In this document: in pieces, positions 26,799 through 34,761 of the stretch
Numbering within the stretch: the stretch's first letter is position 1
Layout: every line of letters starts with the position of its first letter
Assembly (NCBI GenBank): GCA_002305045.1
Contig: DBPX01000013.1
Coordinates: 24,692-72,844, forward strand
DNA length: 48,153 nt
Origin: Ruminococcus sp. UBA1409
GTDB taxonomy: Bacteria > Bacillota > Clostridia > Oscillospirales > Ruminococcaceae
Direction of reading: 5' to 3'
The notes under the pieces: model-generated
Databases searched by the model: none
What the model saw: only the letters and a program-made list of their open reading frames with translations
What the model was told of the DNA's origin: nothing
Program-made: the position numbers and the translations under genes

Positions 26799-28784
26799 CT
26801 ATCTTAATCTTGTGCCTGCCGGGACGGAGTCGTCAAGAAATACGATTTTTGCACTGCCGTCCGGCATATCCGAGCATATGAGCATACCCTGGGAGACCTC
26901 CCCGGCAAGCCTTGCGGGCTTTAGATTGGCTGCCAAGACCACGGTCTTGCCGATAAGCTCCTCCGGCGAGTACCACTTTGCGATTCCCGAGAGCACCTGC
27001 CTTGTTCCTCTGCCGTCGTCTAGGATGAATCTAAGGAGCTTTTTTGAGCCCTTGAGCTTCTCGCACTCGACAACCTTTGCAGCTCTTAGCTCGATTCTCA
27101 TAAGCTCCTCGATGTCAATTTCAGGCAGACTAGGCTCCTCGGGAGTCTGGGCATCCTCGAGGATGTTAGCCTCGGGGCTGTTAGAGGGCTTTTTCTCGTC
27201 AAGCTCCTTTTTGAGCTTCTCCATCTCGGCGTTAAGCTCCTCCAAAAGCTTCTTGGAGTCGATTCTTGCAAACAAAGGCTCTGACTGCCTGACGCTCTCC
27301 CCGGCGGTGTAGCCGCCGAAGGCTTTAAGGCTGTCTATGCATCTTAGGTCTGTATTTATGCCGTCAAGGATTTTTCGGGAGGTATCCGGCATGAACGGCT
27401 CAAGGAGTATGCCTATGAAGCGTATAGCCTCGATAAGCTGGTACAAAACGGTCTCAAGGCGGACCCTGCCCTCCTCGGTCTTTGCCAGCACCCACGGCTC
27501 GGTCTCGTCTATATACTTATTTGCACGCCTTGCAAGGGCGATTACATCACCGCAGGCGTCCGAGAGCTTAAAGGCGTCAAAATGAGCCTGCATAGACTCT
27601 GCGGCGTCGACGGCAGCCTTTTCAAGCTCCAAATCAAGCTCGGTTTTAGTGCCGGGGGAGGGAACGGCTCCGCCGAAGTATTTTATAACCATGGCGACCG
27701 TCCTGCTGACGAGGTTTCCTATTGTGTTGGCAAGGTCTGTGTTGTAGCGGTCTATAACCGCCTCATAGGTTATCGAGCCGTCGTTTGTAAAGGGCATCTC
27801 GCTAAGAAGGTAGTACCTGGTGGCGTCGACCCCGAAGCGGCTGACAAGCTCGTCGGCATATATTACATTTCCCACCGATTTTGACATCTTGTCCTTGCCG
27901 AAAAGAAGCCAGGGATGTGCAAAAATCCTCTTGGGAAGAGTTAAACCAAGAGCCATAAGCTCGACTATCCAGTAAATCGAGTGGAATCTTAGAATATCCT
28001 TGCCGATGACATGGACGCAGTTCTGCCAGTAGCGGCTGTACGCCTCGCTGCTGCCGTCCACGCTGTAGCCAAGACCTGTTATATAGTTTGAAAGAGCGTC
28101 TATCCAGACATAGATTACATTGTCAGGGTCGAAGTCGACCGGGATTCCCCACTTGAAGCTCGACCTGGATATGCAAAGGTCCTGAAGCCCGGGCTTGATG
28201 AAGTTATTGAGCATCTCCTTCTTGCGGGACTCCGGCTGTATAAAATCCGGGTTATTGTCCAAAAACTCCTCGAGCTGCTTCTGATACTTTGAAAGACGCA
28301 GGAAATACGCCTCCTCCTTAGCCTTTACAACCTCCCTGCCGCAGTCTGGGCATTTGCCGTCGACCAGCTGAGTCTCGGTGTAAAAGCTCTCGCAGGGTAC
28401 GCAGTACCAGCCCTCATACTGGCTCTTGTAGATATCCCCCTGCTGATAGAGACGGTTGAAAATCCCCTGAACAGCCCTTTCATGGTCGCTGTCGGTGGTT
28501 CTTATGAACCTCGAATAGGAAATTCCCAGCATATCGCAGGTTGCCTTTATCTCGGAGGAGATATTATCCACATGCTGCTTAGGGGAGATTCCCGCAGCCC
28601 TTGCCAGCTCCTCTATCTTCTGACCGTGCTCATCGGTCCCCGTCAGGAAGAAGACATCATAGCCCTGCATTCGCCGAAGCCTCGCAATAGCGTCCGCACA
28701 GACGACATCATAGGTGTTGCCGATATGCGGCTTCTTGGACGCATAGGCTATAGCCGTTGTGATAAGATATGGCTTTTTTTCCAC
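26799..28784 (-). CDS. metG: Methionyl-tRNA synthetase with C-terminal tRNA-binding domain
   Basis: Class I synthetase charging tRNA-Met. It has AYASKKPHIGNTY (HIGH motif, residues 14-26), zinc ligands in CVPCESFY...CPDCGRE, KDKMSKSVGN (KMSKS) near residue 300, and an appended EMAP/Trbp111-like domain (about 560-661) with RAAKVVECEKLKGSKKLLRFILDDG. The track frame extends upstream to 28871, but GTG at 28784 has AAGGA 9 to 10 bases before it and starts just before the family N-terminus. The protein is then 661 residues. A consensus promoter lies 86 bp upstream. No T-box is apparent in the short leader. Confidence 0.96.
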   Translation of the reverse strand: MEKKPYLITTAIAYASKKPHIGNTYDVVCADAIARLRRMQGYDVFFLTGTDEHGQKIEELARAAGISPKQHVDNISSEIKATCDMLGISYSRFIRTTDSDHERAVQGIFNRLYQQGDIYKSQYEGWYCVPCESFYTETQLVDGKCPDCGREVVKAKEEAYFLRLSKYQKQLEEFLDNNPDFIQPESRKKEMLNNFIKPGLQDLCISRSSFKWGIPVDFDPDNVIYVWIDALSNYITGLGYSVDGSSEAYSRYWQNCVHVIGKDILRFHSIYWIVELMALGLTLPKRIFAHPWLLFGKDKMSKSVGNVIYADELVSRFGVDATRYYLLSEMPFTNDGSITYEAVIDRYNTDLANTIGNLVSRTVAMVIKYFGGAVPSPGTKTELDLELEKAAVDAAESMQAHFDAFKLSDACGDVIALARRANKYIDETEPWVLAKTEEGRVRLETVLYQLIEAIRFIGILLEPFMPDTSRKILDGINTDLRCIDSLKAFGGYTAGESVRQSEPLFARIDSKKLLEELNAEMEKLKKELDEKKPSNSPEANILEDAQTPEEPSLPEIDIEELMRIELRAAKVVECEKLKGSKKLLRFILDDGRGTRQVLSGIAKWYSPEELIGKTVVLAANLKPARLAGEVSQGMLICSDMPDGSAKIVFLDDSVPAGTRLR

Positions 28785-28869
28785 GGTGGTCAGCTTCCTT
28801 TCCAAGACCTCGGTCCGAACTGACGGACGGTCCTTTAAGTTTAGATAGTAAATATAAGCTATCTTAAAC

Positions 28870-28897
28870 ATTATACATCATTTTATGAATTTGTCAA
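28870..28897 (-). promoter_or_regulatory. metG promoter
   Basis: Minus strand: perfect TTGACA (28892-28897), 16-bp spacer, perfect TATAAT (28870-28875). Confidence 0.8.
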
Positions 28898-28988
28898 GGA
28901 GGAAGGAGCTAACAGAAGCGGCCAGGAGGCTGACCTGCCGGTATAAATATGTATGGGCGGAGAGCTTATAAAGCAGTCCGCCCGGCTC

Positions 28989-29198
28989 TTATTCCTCTAT
29001 CATTCTTGAGTTGCGGAAGTACAGGGACACGCACCATACCGCACACGCCGCTACGATGATATAGATTATCCTAGAGACGACTGCGGCCGAGCCTCCGAAG
29101 AGATAGGCAACAAGGTCAAACCTGAAAATTCCCACAAGTCCCCAGTTGATACCTCCGACGATGAGTAAAAAGAGCGCAATTCTATCGAGTATCTTCAT
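28989..29198 (-). CDS. DUF378 small membrane protein (YuzA-like)
   Basis: 69 residues with two transmembrane helices. The family pattern DRIALFLLIVGGINWGLVGIFRFDLVAYLFG is followed by a second helix ending in VWCVSLYFR. ATG at 29198 lies 8 bases after AAAGGAG; a GTG three codons upstream lacks spacing. Function unknown; DUF378 proteins are widespread in Firmicutes. It stands alone between metG and the cellobiose phosphorylase gene. Confidence 0.85.
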   Translation of the reverse strand: MKILDRIALFLLIVGGINWGLVGIFRFDLVAYLFGGSAAVVSRIIYIIVAACAVWCVSLYFRNSRMIEE

Positions 29199-29337
29199 AA
29201 CTATCACTCCTTTGGGATTTTAGAGCAGGCTGAATTATCTCCGGCGGCAGACCGGCTCCCGCACGAAAATAATCTAAAGCTATTCTTGACAGCCCGCCGG
29301 CTTTTATTCATTAAGATAATTAAATTTAAAAAAATTA

Positions 29338-29366
29338 TAGACAAACAGCCCATCATGTGGTAATAT
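29338..29366 (+). promoter_or_regulatory. Promoter of cellobiose phosphorylase gene
   Basis: TAGACA (29338-29343), 17-bp spacer, TAATAT (29361-29366), about 30 bp before the start codon. No clear operator or catabolite-response palindrome was recognised. Confidence 0.5.
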
Positions 29367-29402
29367 TTACTTGAGCGAATTTACCTGAAAGGACTGAATT
29401 TC

Positions 29403-31838
29403 ATGAGGTTCGGATATTTTGACGACGAAAAAAGAGAATATGTTATAACAAATCCCAAAACTCCCTATCCGTGGATCAACTATCTCGGCACGAGGGACTA
29501 TTTCTCGTTGATATCAAACACCGCAGGAGGCTACTCCTTCTATCGTGACGCCCGTCTCAGGAGGATAACCCGCTACAGGTACAACAATGTCCCTACCGAC
29601 GCCGGGGGAAGGTATTTTTACATAAACGACGGCGGGGTAATCTGGAATCCGGGCTGGGCGCCTGTAAAGACCGAGCTTGACTTTTACTCCTGCCGCCACG
29701 GCATGGGCTACACCGTTATCGAGGGCGAGAAGAACGGCATTAGCTGCGAGGCTCTGTTTTTCGTCCCGGTCGGGCTGGACGGCGAGCTTCACAGGCTGAC
29801 CCTCAAAAACAAGGGCGGAGTAAAAAAGAGCGTAAGGCTTTATTCCTTCCTGGAGTGGTGCCTGTGGGACGCTAACGACGACTCCACAAACTTCCAGCGC
29901 AATTTCAGCACCGGCGAGGTTGAGCTTGAAGGCTCCGTCATATTCCACAAGACGGAGTACAAGGAGAGAAGAAACCACTTCGCCTTCTACTCTGTCAATT
30001 CCCCGATAGCCGGCTTTGATACCGACAGGGAGAGCTTCTTCGGGCTGTATAACGGCTTTGACAGTCCCGACGCCGTAATAAATAACGCTCCCAGAAACTC
30101 TGTGGCGGACGGATGGTCCCCGATAGCCTCGCACTGCCTCGATGTCGAGCTTGAGCCGGGGGAGTCAAGGGAGTATATATTCCTTCTTGGCTATGTAGAA
30201 AATCCCGACGATGAGAAGTTTAATTCCGACGGCTCGATGAACAAGTCCCGGGCGTATGAAATGATTAGCCTTTACGACAGCTCAGAGAAGGTGGAGGCTG
30301 CCCTCCTGGAGCTTAGAGACTACTGGGACGGGCTTCTAGGCAGATATGCCGTCAAGACGCCGGAGCCTAGGGTGGACAGGATGGTAAACATCTGGAATCA
30401 GTACCAGTGCATGGTTACATTTAACATGTCGAGGTCGGCGTCCTATTTCGAGAGCGGAATAGGCAGGGGAATGGGCTTTAGGGACTCCAACCAGGACATT
30501 CTCGGCTTTGTCCACCAGATACCCGACAGGGCGAGGCAGAGGCTTATCGACCTTGCCTCCACCCAGATGCCGGACGGCACCTGCTATCATCAGTACCAGC
30601 CGCTCACCAAAAAGGGAAACGGCGAGGTCGGCGGAAACTTCTCGGACGACCCGCTCTGGATGATTCTCTCGGTTATAGCGTATATAAAGGAGACGGGGGA
30701 CTACGGGATACTGGACGAGAGCGTCCCCTATGACAACGACCCGGCTCTTGCCAAGCCGATGCTCCACCATCTTAAAATGAGCTTCCGCAGGGTTATGAAT
30801 ACTCTAGGGCCTCACGGTCTGCCGCTTATCCAGCGTGCCGACTGGAACGACTGCCTGAATCTAAACTGCTTCTCCTATCACTCCGGGGAGAGCTTCCAGA
30901 CAACAACCTCCAAGGACGGTAAGGTGGCTGAGTCGGTGTTCGTGGCGTGTCTTTTCACATTTGTGCTGCCGGAGTATTCAAGGCTATGCAAAAGACTCGG
31001 GCTTGAAGCCGAGGCGATAGAGGCTGACCTTGCCGTCAGTCAGATGACAAGGGCGGTAATGGAGCACGGCTGGGACGGCGAGTGGTTCCTAAGAGCCTAT
31101 GACGATTTCGGCAGGAAGGTAGGCTCAAAGGAGTGCGAGGAGGGCAAAATCTTCATCGAGCCGCAGGGCTTTGCGGTGCTGTCGGGGATAGGCCATAAGC
31201 AGGGCAGGGATGTCAGGGCGCTCTACAGCGTCAGGAATCATCTTCTTTGCGAGCACGGACTGGTGCTTAACTCCCCGGCGTACACAAGGTACTATGTCGA
31301 GTACGGCGAGATTTCCACCTATCCCCCGGGATATAAGGAGAACGCCGGAATCTTCTGCCATAACAACGCCTGGATAATCTGTGCGGAGGCGTTTATCGGT
31401 CACGGCGACAGGGCGTATGACTACTACACAAGAATCGCCCCCGCCTTCAGCGAGGACATTTCCGAGCTTCGCCGCACCGAGCCGTATGTCTACGCCCAGA
31501 TGATAGCCGGCAGGGACGCAAGGCGGTTCGGAGAGGCTAAAAACAGCTGGCTCACGGGAACTGCGGCGTGGAACTTCGTTGCGATATCACAGTACATCCT
31601 GGGAGTTTTCCCCGACCTTGACGGTCTGAGGCTCGACCCCTCCATCCCGGAGCTGTGGGACGGCTACAGCGTGACAAGGCTTTTCAGGGGCGCAAGGTAT
31701 AACATCACGGTTAAAAACCCCAGCCATGTCTCAAAGGGGATAAAGTCGATAGTCTGCGACGGCGTCAGGCTGGAGGGAAACCTCGTCCCGGTATTCGCAG
31801 AGGGCACCGAGCACACCGTAGAGGTGGTGCTGGGGTGA
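29403..31838 (+). CDS. Cellobiose phosphorylase (GH94)
   Basis: Cytoplasmic GH94 enzyme that splits cellobiose with phosphate into glucose 1-phosphate and glucose, saving ATP during cellulose use. Its 811 residues fit characterised clostridial cellobiose phosphorylases. The N-terminal beta-sandwich (1-280) begins [20 protein letters not shown]. The (alpha/alpha)6 catalytic barrel contains [40 protein letters not shown], the catalytic-acid region [11 protein letters not shown] (Asp near residue 481) and the C-terminal [17 protein letters not shown]. Cellodextrin- or chitobiose-phosphorylase specificity is less likely given overall resemblance to CBP but is not excluded. Ribosome site AAAGGAC. 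Confidence 0.9.
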   Translation: MRFGYFDDEKREYVITNPKTPYPWINYLGTRDYFSLISNTAGGYSFYRDARLRRITRYRYNNVPTDAGGRYFYINDGGVIWNPGWAPVKTELDFYSCRHGMGYTVIEGEKNGISCEALFFVPVGLDGELHRLTLKNKGGVKKSVRLYSFLEWCLWDANDDSTNFQRNFSTGEVELEGSVIFHKTEYKERRNHFAFYSVNSPIAGFDTDRESFFGLYNGFDSPDAVINNAPRNSVADGWSPIASHCLDVELEPGESREYIFLLGYVENPDDEKFNSDGSMNKSRAYEMISLYDSSEKVEAALLELRDYWDGLLGRYAVKTPEPRVDRMVNIWNQYQCMVTFNMSRSASYFESGIGRGMGFRDSNQDILGFVHQIPDRARQRLIDLASTQMPDGTCYHQYQPLTKKGNGEVGGNFSDDPLWMILSVIAYIKETGDYGILDESVPYDNDPALAKPMLHHLKMSFRRVMNTLGPHGLPLIQRADWNDCLNLNCFSYHSGESFQTTTSKDGKVAESVFVACLFTFVLPEYSRLCKRLGLEAEAIEADLAVSQMTRAVMEHGWDGEWFLRAYDDFGRKVGSKECEEGKIFIEPQGFAVLSGIGHKQGRDVRALYSVRNHLLCEHGLVLNSPAYTRYYVEYGEISTYPPGYKENAGIFCHNNAWIICAEAFIGHGDRAYDYYTRIAPAFSEDISELRRTEPYVYAQMIAGRDARRFGEAKNSWLTGTAAWNFVAISQYILGVFPDLDGLRLDPSIPELWDGYSVTRLFRGARYNITVKNPSHVSKGIKSIVCDGVRLEGNLVPVFAEGTEHTVEVVLG

Positions 31839-31847
31839 TTAGGGCAT

Positions 31848-31909
31848 AAAGCTTCATGCGCCACGGCGCATCACGATGAGGGACAAAAACCTGCGGCGCA
31901 TGAAGCTTT
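31848..31909. repeat. 15-bp perfect inverted repeat after cellobiose phosphorylase
   Basis: AAAGCTTCATGCGCC (31848-31862) pairs perfectly with GGCGCATGAAGCTTT (31895-31909) around a 32-base loop. It lies 10 bp past the stop codon. A second stem follows at once: TGCGC plus ATTTCC pair with GGAAAT plus GCGCA around GCCCC-GAA-GGGGC (31910-31954). Confidence 0.8.
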
Positions 31910-31963
31910 TGCGCATCATTTCCGGTTGCCCCGAAGGGGCGAGGAAATGGCGCATCTCAAAGC

Positions 31964-32012
31964 TTTGCTATGCTTTTGCATAGCAAAAAAGCAGGGTGGC
32001 CCCTGCTTTTTT
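31964..32012. terminator. Bidirectional terminator pair
   Basis: TTTGCTATGC-TTTT-GCATAGCAAA (31964-31987) is followed by AAAAAAGCAGGG-TGGC-CCCTGCTTTTTT (31985-32012). The second has A- and T-runs on both sides and can end both the cellobiose phosphorylase transcript and the convergent small secreted-protein transcript. Confidence 0.85.
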
Positions 32013-32084
32013 ACTGCAAACTATAACCTATCGGCGAGGCCTAAGCTCCCCGGTAAAAGTCGGCTTAGGAGCGCTCTACGCTGT

Positions 32085-32546
32085 TCATTCCGGGTTATCT
32101 CTCGGCATTCCTGTCAGGCGATAGGCGCTGTAATAAAATTCTTCATCAAGCAAATTGCCTGCACTAGCTCCATAATATGGGATGTCTATACAGGTGGAGC
32201 AGACGCTCTGGGTTATGAGATTCACCTCGTGTACGCTTCTATGCATAATTGCGCACAGATGGTATTCATCGTTATCTACTTCATTTCCGTCTGCGTCACG
32301 GCAGATTGTCTTAGCGTAAAGCCTAACAAGCATACAGTTTCCACGGTGCAGCTTCCCGAGCACGACCCGATTTCTGTACGGACAGTTGATTATTTCCTTT
32401 GCCCACAAAACCTCCTCCCCGGAGCATTCCCTTACCGCAACGATTTCATCAGACGACTCGTCCTCCACCGTAGAAGGCTGGCTGGATGGGCTTGCCATGC
32501 TGATGGCGGTTAGAAAAGCGAGTAAGAATGATGTGATAGTTTTCAT
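32085..32546 (-). CDS. Small secreted protein of unknown function
   Basis: About 153 residues with a signal peptide (residues 1-19, MKTITSFLLAFLTAISMAS), then a Ser/Asp-rich linker and a domain with two Cys near ECSGEEVLWAKEIINC and two more in SVCSTCIDIPYYG. The ATG at 32546 is 9 bases after AAAGGAG; an ATG abutting the site (32555) is unlikely. It has its own consensus promoter and a leader of about 210 nt. I do not recognise the family. The ORF could be extended upstream to 32651, but that part lacks a site. Confidence 0.65.
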   Translation of the reverse strand: MKTITSFLLAFLTAISMASPSSQPSTVEDESSDEIVAVRECSGEEVLWAKEIINCPYRNRVVLGKLHRGNCMLVRLYAKTICRDADGNEVDNDEYHLCAIMHRSVHEVNLITQSVCSTCIDIPYYGASAGNLLDEEFYYSAYRLTGMPRDNPE

Positions 32547-32756
32547 AAGGGTCATCTCCTTTTTTTGAAGTCCTGCCGGGGGGATGCAGCCTCCCACGGC
32601 TAAATCCGGGGCAAAGCTAAGGTGGGGCAGCCTCACCAGCCCTGATGCCAATCAGTCTACCGCCGGACGCTCCCTGCAGAGCCGGCTGCGGGCTTAAAAC
32701 GCTGTGCTGCAGCCTATATTAACCCAAGGAGCCGTCCCACAGCGGTAATTACTGTA
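32547..32756 (-). promoter_or_regulatory. Long GC-rich structured leader
   Basis: The untranslated leader between the promoter at 32762-32790 and the secreted-protein start is about 210 nt. Reading the minus strand, CGCTGTG and CACAGCG close a first domain (about 32700-32742). GGTG...CACC and other short GC-rich helices follow before the AAAGGAG site. No riboswitch class was recognised with confidence. Confidence 0.4.
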
Positions 32757-32761
32757 GTTTA

Positions 32762-32790
32762 AGTATACCAAGAGGGCTAGTATTTGTCAA
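32762..32790 (-). promoter_or_regulatory. Promoter of small secreted-protein gene
   Basis: Minus strand: perfect TTGACA (32785-32790), exact 17-bp spacer, TATACT (32762-32767). Confidence 0.75.
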
Positions 32791-32860
32791 GATACTATAT
32801 AATACTTTCGATAAATTCTGTTATTATTAACAAGGAACGCTGTCGTTTTGCACAAAATAA

Positions 32861-32888
32861 ATGGGAGAGGGTAACTCTCCCATTTTTT
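32861..32888. terminator. Terminator after hydA
   Basis: ATGGGAGAG (32861-32869) and CTCTCCCAT (32875-32883) form a perfect 9-bp stem with a 5-base loop. TTTTTT follows on the plus strand; on the minus strand TTTATTTTG follows. It lies about 70 bp beyond the hydA stop and closes the hydrogenase operon. Confidence 0.8.
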
Positions 32889-32957
32889 GATGCAAGGTCA
32901 AAAACGCACGCTGATAACGAAATCCCCGCATTTTTGCGGTGCGCTTACCGTCCCCGA

Positions 32958-34742
32958 TTAACCCTGCTTTCTCGGGTCGTCCTTAATCCCACGCTTGACA
33001 TAGGTCGTGTGGAGCAGCTCATGCGCTCTGTGAGAGCCGGGCTTTCCTAGGTAGTTCTCATAGACCTCCTTGATGACCGGGTTCTCGTGCGACTTCCTTA
33101 TGGGAGCGTTCTTGTCGATATCGTAAAGGACCTTAGCCCTCTTTGCCCTGATGTCGACGGTGTTCCTTACGAAGCCGGGCTGCTGAGGCTGTCCGCCTCC
33201 GTTTACACAGCCGCCGGGACACGCCATTATCTCTATAAACTGGTAGTCAGCCTCGCCGGACTTGACCCTGTTCAAAAGCTCCTTGGCGTTTGCAAGACCA
33301 GAGGCGACTGCAACCTTGATATCCATTCCGGCAACGCTGTAGGTCTTTTCCTTGATGCCCTTTGTTCCTCTGACATCCACAAAGTCGACATCGGGAAGGC
33401 TCTCGCCGGTGAGAGTGTCGACTGCGGTCCTAAGAGCCGCCTCCATGACTCCGCCGGTTGCTCCGAAGATGACTCCGGCTCCTGTGTAGGTGCCGAGCGG
33501 ATTGTCGAACTCCTCGTCGGGCAGGGAGGTAAACTGGATTCCGGCACGCTCGATCATCCTGCCAAGCTCTCTTGTGGTTATCGAGATGTCGACATCGGGA
33601 ACGCCGTTTGCAGCCTCGTCCTCTCTGCCTATCTCAAACTTCTTTGCGGTGCAGGGCATTACCGATACCGAGACGATATCCTTGGGGTCGATGCCCATCT
33701 TCTCTGCGTAGTAGCTCTTTGTGATGGCGCCGAACATCTGCTGGGGCGACTTGCAGCTGGAGAGATTATCGGTGAGCTCGGGGAAGTAATGCTCGCAGTA
33801 CTTGACCCATCCCGGAGAGCAGGAGGTGATAAGAGGCAGGACTCCGCCGTTTCTGACACGCTCAATGAACTCGTTTGCCTCCTCCATGATGGTGAGGTCT
33901 GCGGAGAAGTTGGTGTCAAACACCCTGTCGAAGCCGAGCCTGCGAAGAGCGGCAACCATCTTGCCCTCGACATCGGTGCCGATAGGAAGCCCGAACATCT
34001 CGCCAAGACCGGCTCTTACTGCGGGGGCGGTCTGAACGACTACGAACTTGTCGGGGTCCGCAATCGCCGTAAAGACCTCCTGAGTGAAGTCCTTTTCGGA
34101 GAGTGCGCCGGTCGGGCATACCGCTATGCACTGACCGCAGGATACGCAGGAGGTATCGCCAAGACCGAGGTCAAACGGCGAGCCGATATGGCTTGCAAAG
34201 CCTCTTTCGTTGGGTCCGATGACTCCTACAGACTGGTACTTGTCGCAGACGGCGACGCATCTGCGGCAGAGTATGCACTTATTATTGTCCCTAATCATGT
34301 GAGGGGCGCTGTCGTCTATCTCATAGACCGGCTTCTCGCCGTCGAATCTGCCCTCGTCCTCGACCTTGAGGTCACGGCAGAGCTTCTGAAGCTCGCAGTT
34401 TCCGCTTCTCACACAGGAGAGGCACTTTCTGTCGTGGGTGGAGAGGATAAGCTCGAGGGTCTGCCTTCTTGCAGCAAGCACCTTGGGCGAGTTTGTGTAT
34501 ATCTCCATGCCCTCGGTAATCGGGTAGACGCAGGAGGCTACCAGCCTCTTGGGACCCAGTGAGGGACCTCTCATTTCAGCAACCTCTGAAACGCAGATGC
34601 GGCAGGCGCCTATCTCGTTTATCTCCTTTAAGAAGCAGAGGGTGGGGATTTCAACGCCGGCAATCCTCGCAGCCTCAACCACGGTAGAGCCCTTGGGAGC
34701 CTCGACTGCCAGACCGTTGACCTTTATGTTTAACATATCCAT
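32958..34742 (-). CDS. hydA: [FeFe] hydrogenase catalytic subunit HydA (bifurcating type)
   Basis: Catalytic subunit of 594 residues. In order: a [2Fe-2S] domain (Cys36 onward, CFLKEINEIGACRICVSEV), a His-Cys [4Fe-4S] site (HDRKCLSCVRSGNCELQ, about 100-118), two ferredoxin clusters (CILCRRCVAVC near 155 and CVSCGQCIAVCP near 200), and the H-cluster domain. H-cluster motifs are intact: TSCSPGW near 308, MPCTAKK near 365 and ACPGGCVNGGGQP near 509. The Cys of TSCS before the Ser is the first H-cluster ligand. With HydB and HydC it should form the electron-bifurcating complex linking NADH and reduced ferredoxin to H2. Last gene of the operon. Confidence 0.95.
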   Translation of the reverse strand: MDMLNIKVNGLAVEAPKGSTVVEAARIAGVEIPTLCFLKEINEIGACRICVSEVAEMRGPSLGPKRLVASCVYPITEGMEIYTNSPKVLAARRQTLELILSTHDRKCLSCVRSGNCELQKLCRDLKVEDEGRFDGEKPVYEIDDSAPHMIRDNNKCILCRRCVAVCDKYQSVGVIGPNERGFASHIGSPFDLGLGDTSCVSCGQCIAVCPTGALSEKDFTQEVFTAIADPDKFVVVQTAPAVRAGLGEMFGLPIGTDVEGKMVAALRRLGFDRVFDTNFSADLTIMEEANEFIERVRNGGVLPLITSCSPGWVKYCEHYFPELTDNLSSCKSPQQMFGAITKSYYAEKMGIDPKDIVSVSVMPCTAKKFEIGREDEAANGVPDVDISITTRELGRMIERAGIQFTSLPDEEFDNPLGTYTGAGVIFGATGGVMEAALRTAVDTLTGESLPDVDFVDVRGTKGIKEKTYSVAGMDIKVAVASGLANAKELLNRVKSGEADYQFIEIMACPGGCVNGGGQPQQPGFVRNTVDIRAKRAKVLYDIDKNAPIRKSHENPVIKEVYENYLGKPGSHRAHELLHTTYVKRGIKDDPRKQG

Positions 34743-34761
34743 TTGTCCGTAACCTCCTTAA

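Noticed and set aside
28785..28869. Possible T-box or SAM riboswitch before metG
   Set aside because: The leader between promoter and start is about 85 nt, too short for a T-box, and no specifier loop, T-box sequence or SAM-aptamer core is seen.
32547..32756. Cyclic-di-AMP or cobalamin riboswitch in the long leader
   Set aside because: Short strings such as TTGGGTTAAT look suggestive, but the conserved core blocks of these classes are not present in order.
33087..34562. 491-codon open frame on the plus strand, antisense to hydA
   Set aside because: It mirrors the [FeFe]-hydrogenase gene, whose motifs are all intact. It has no ribosome site and no recognisable domain; GC-rich codon bias leaves the antisense frame open.
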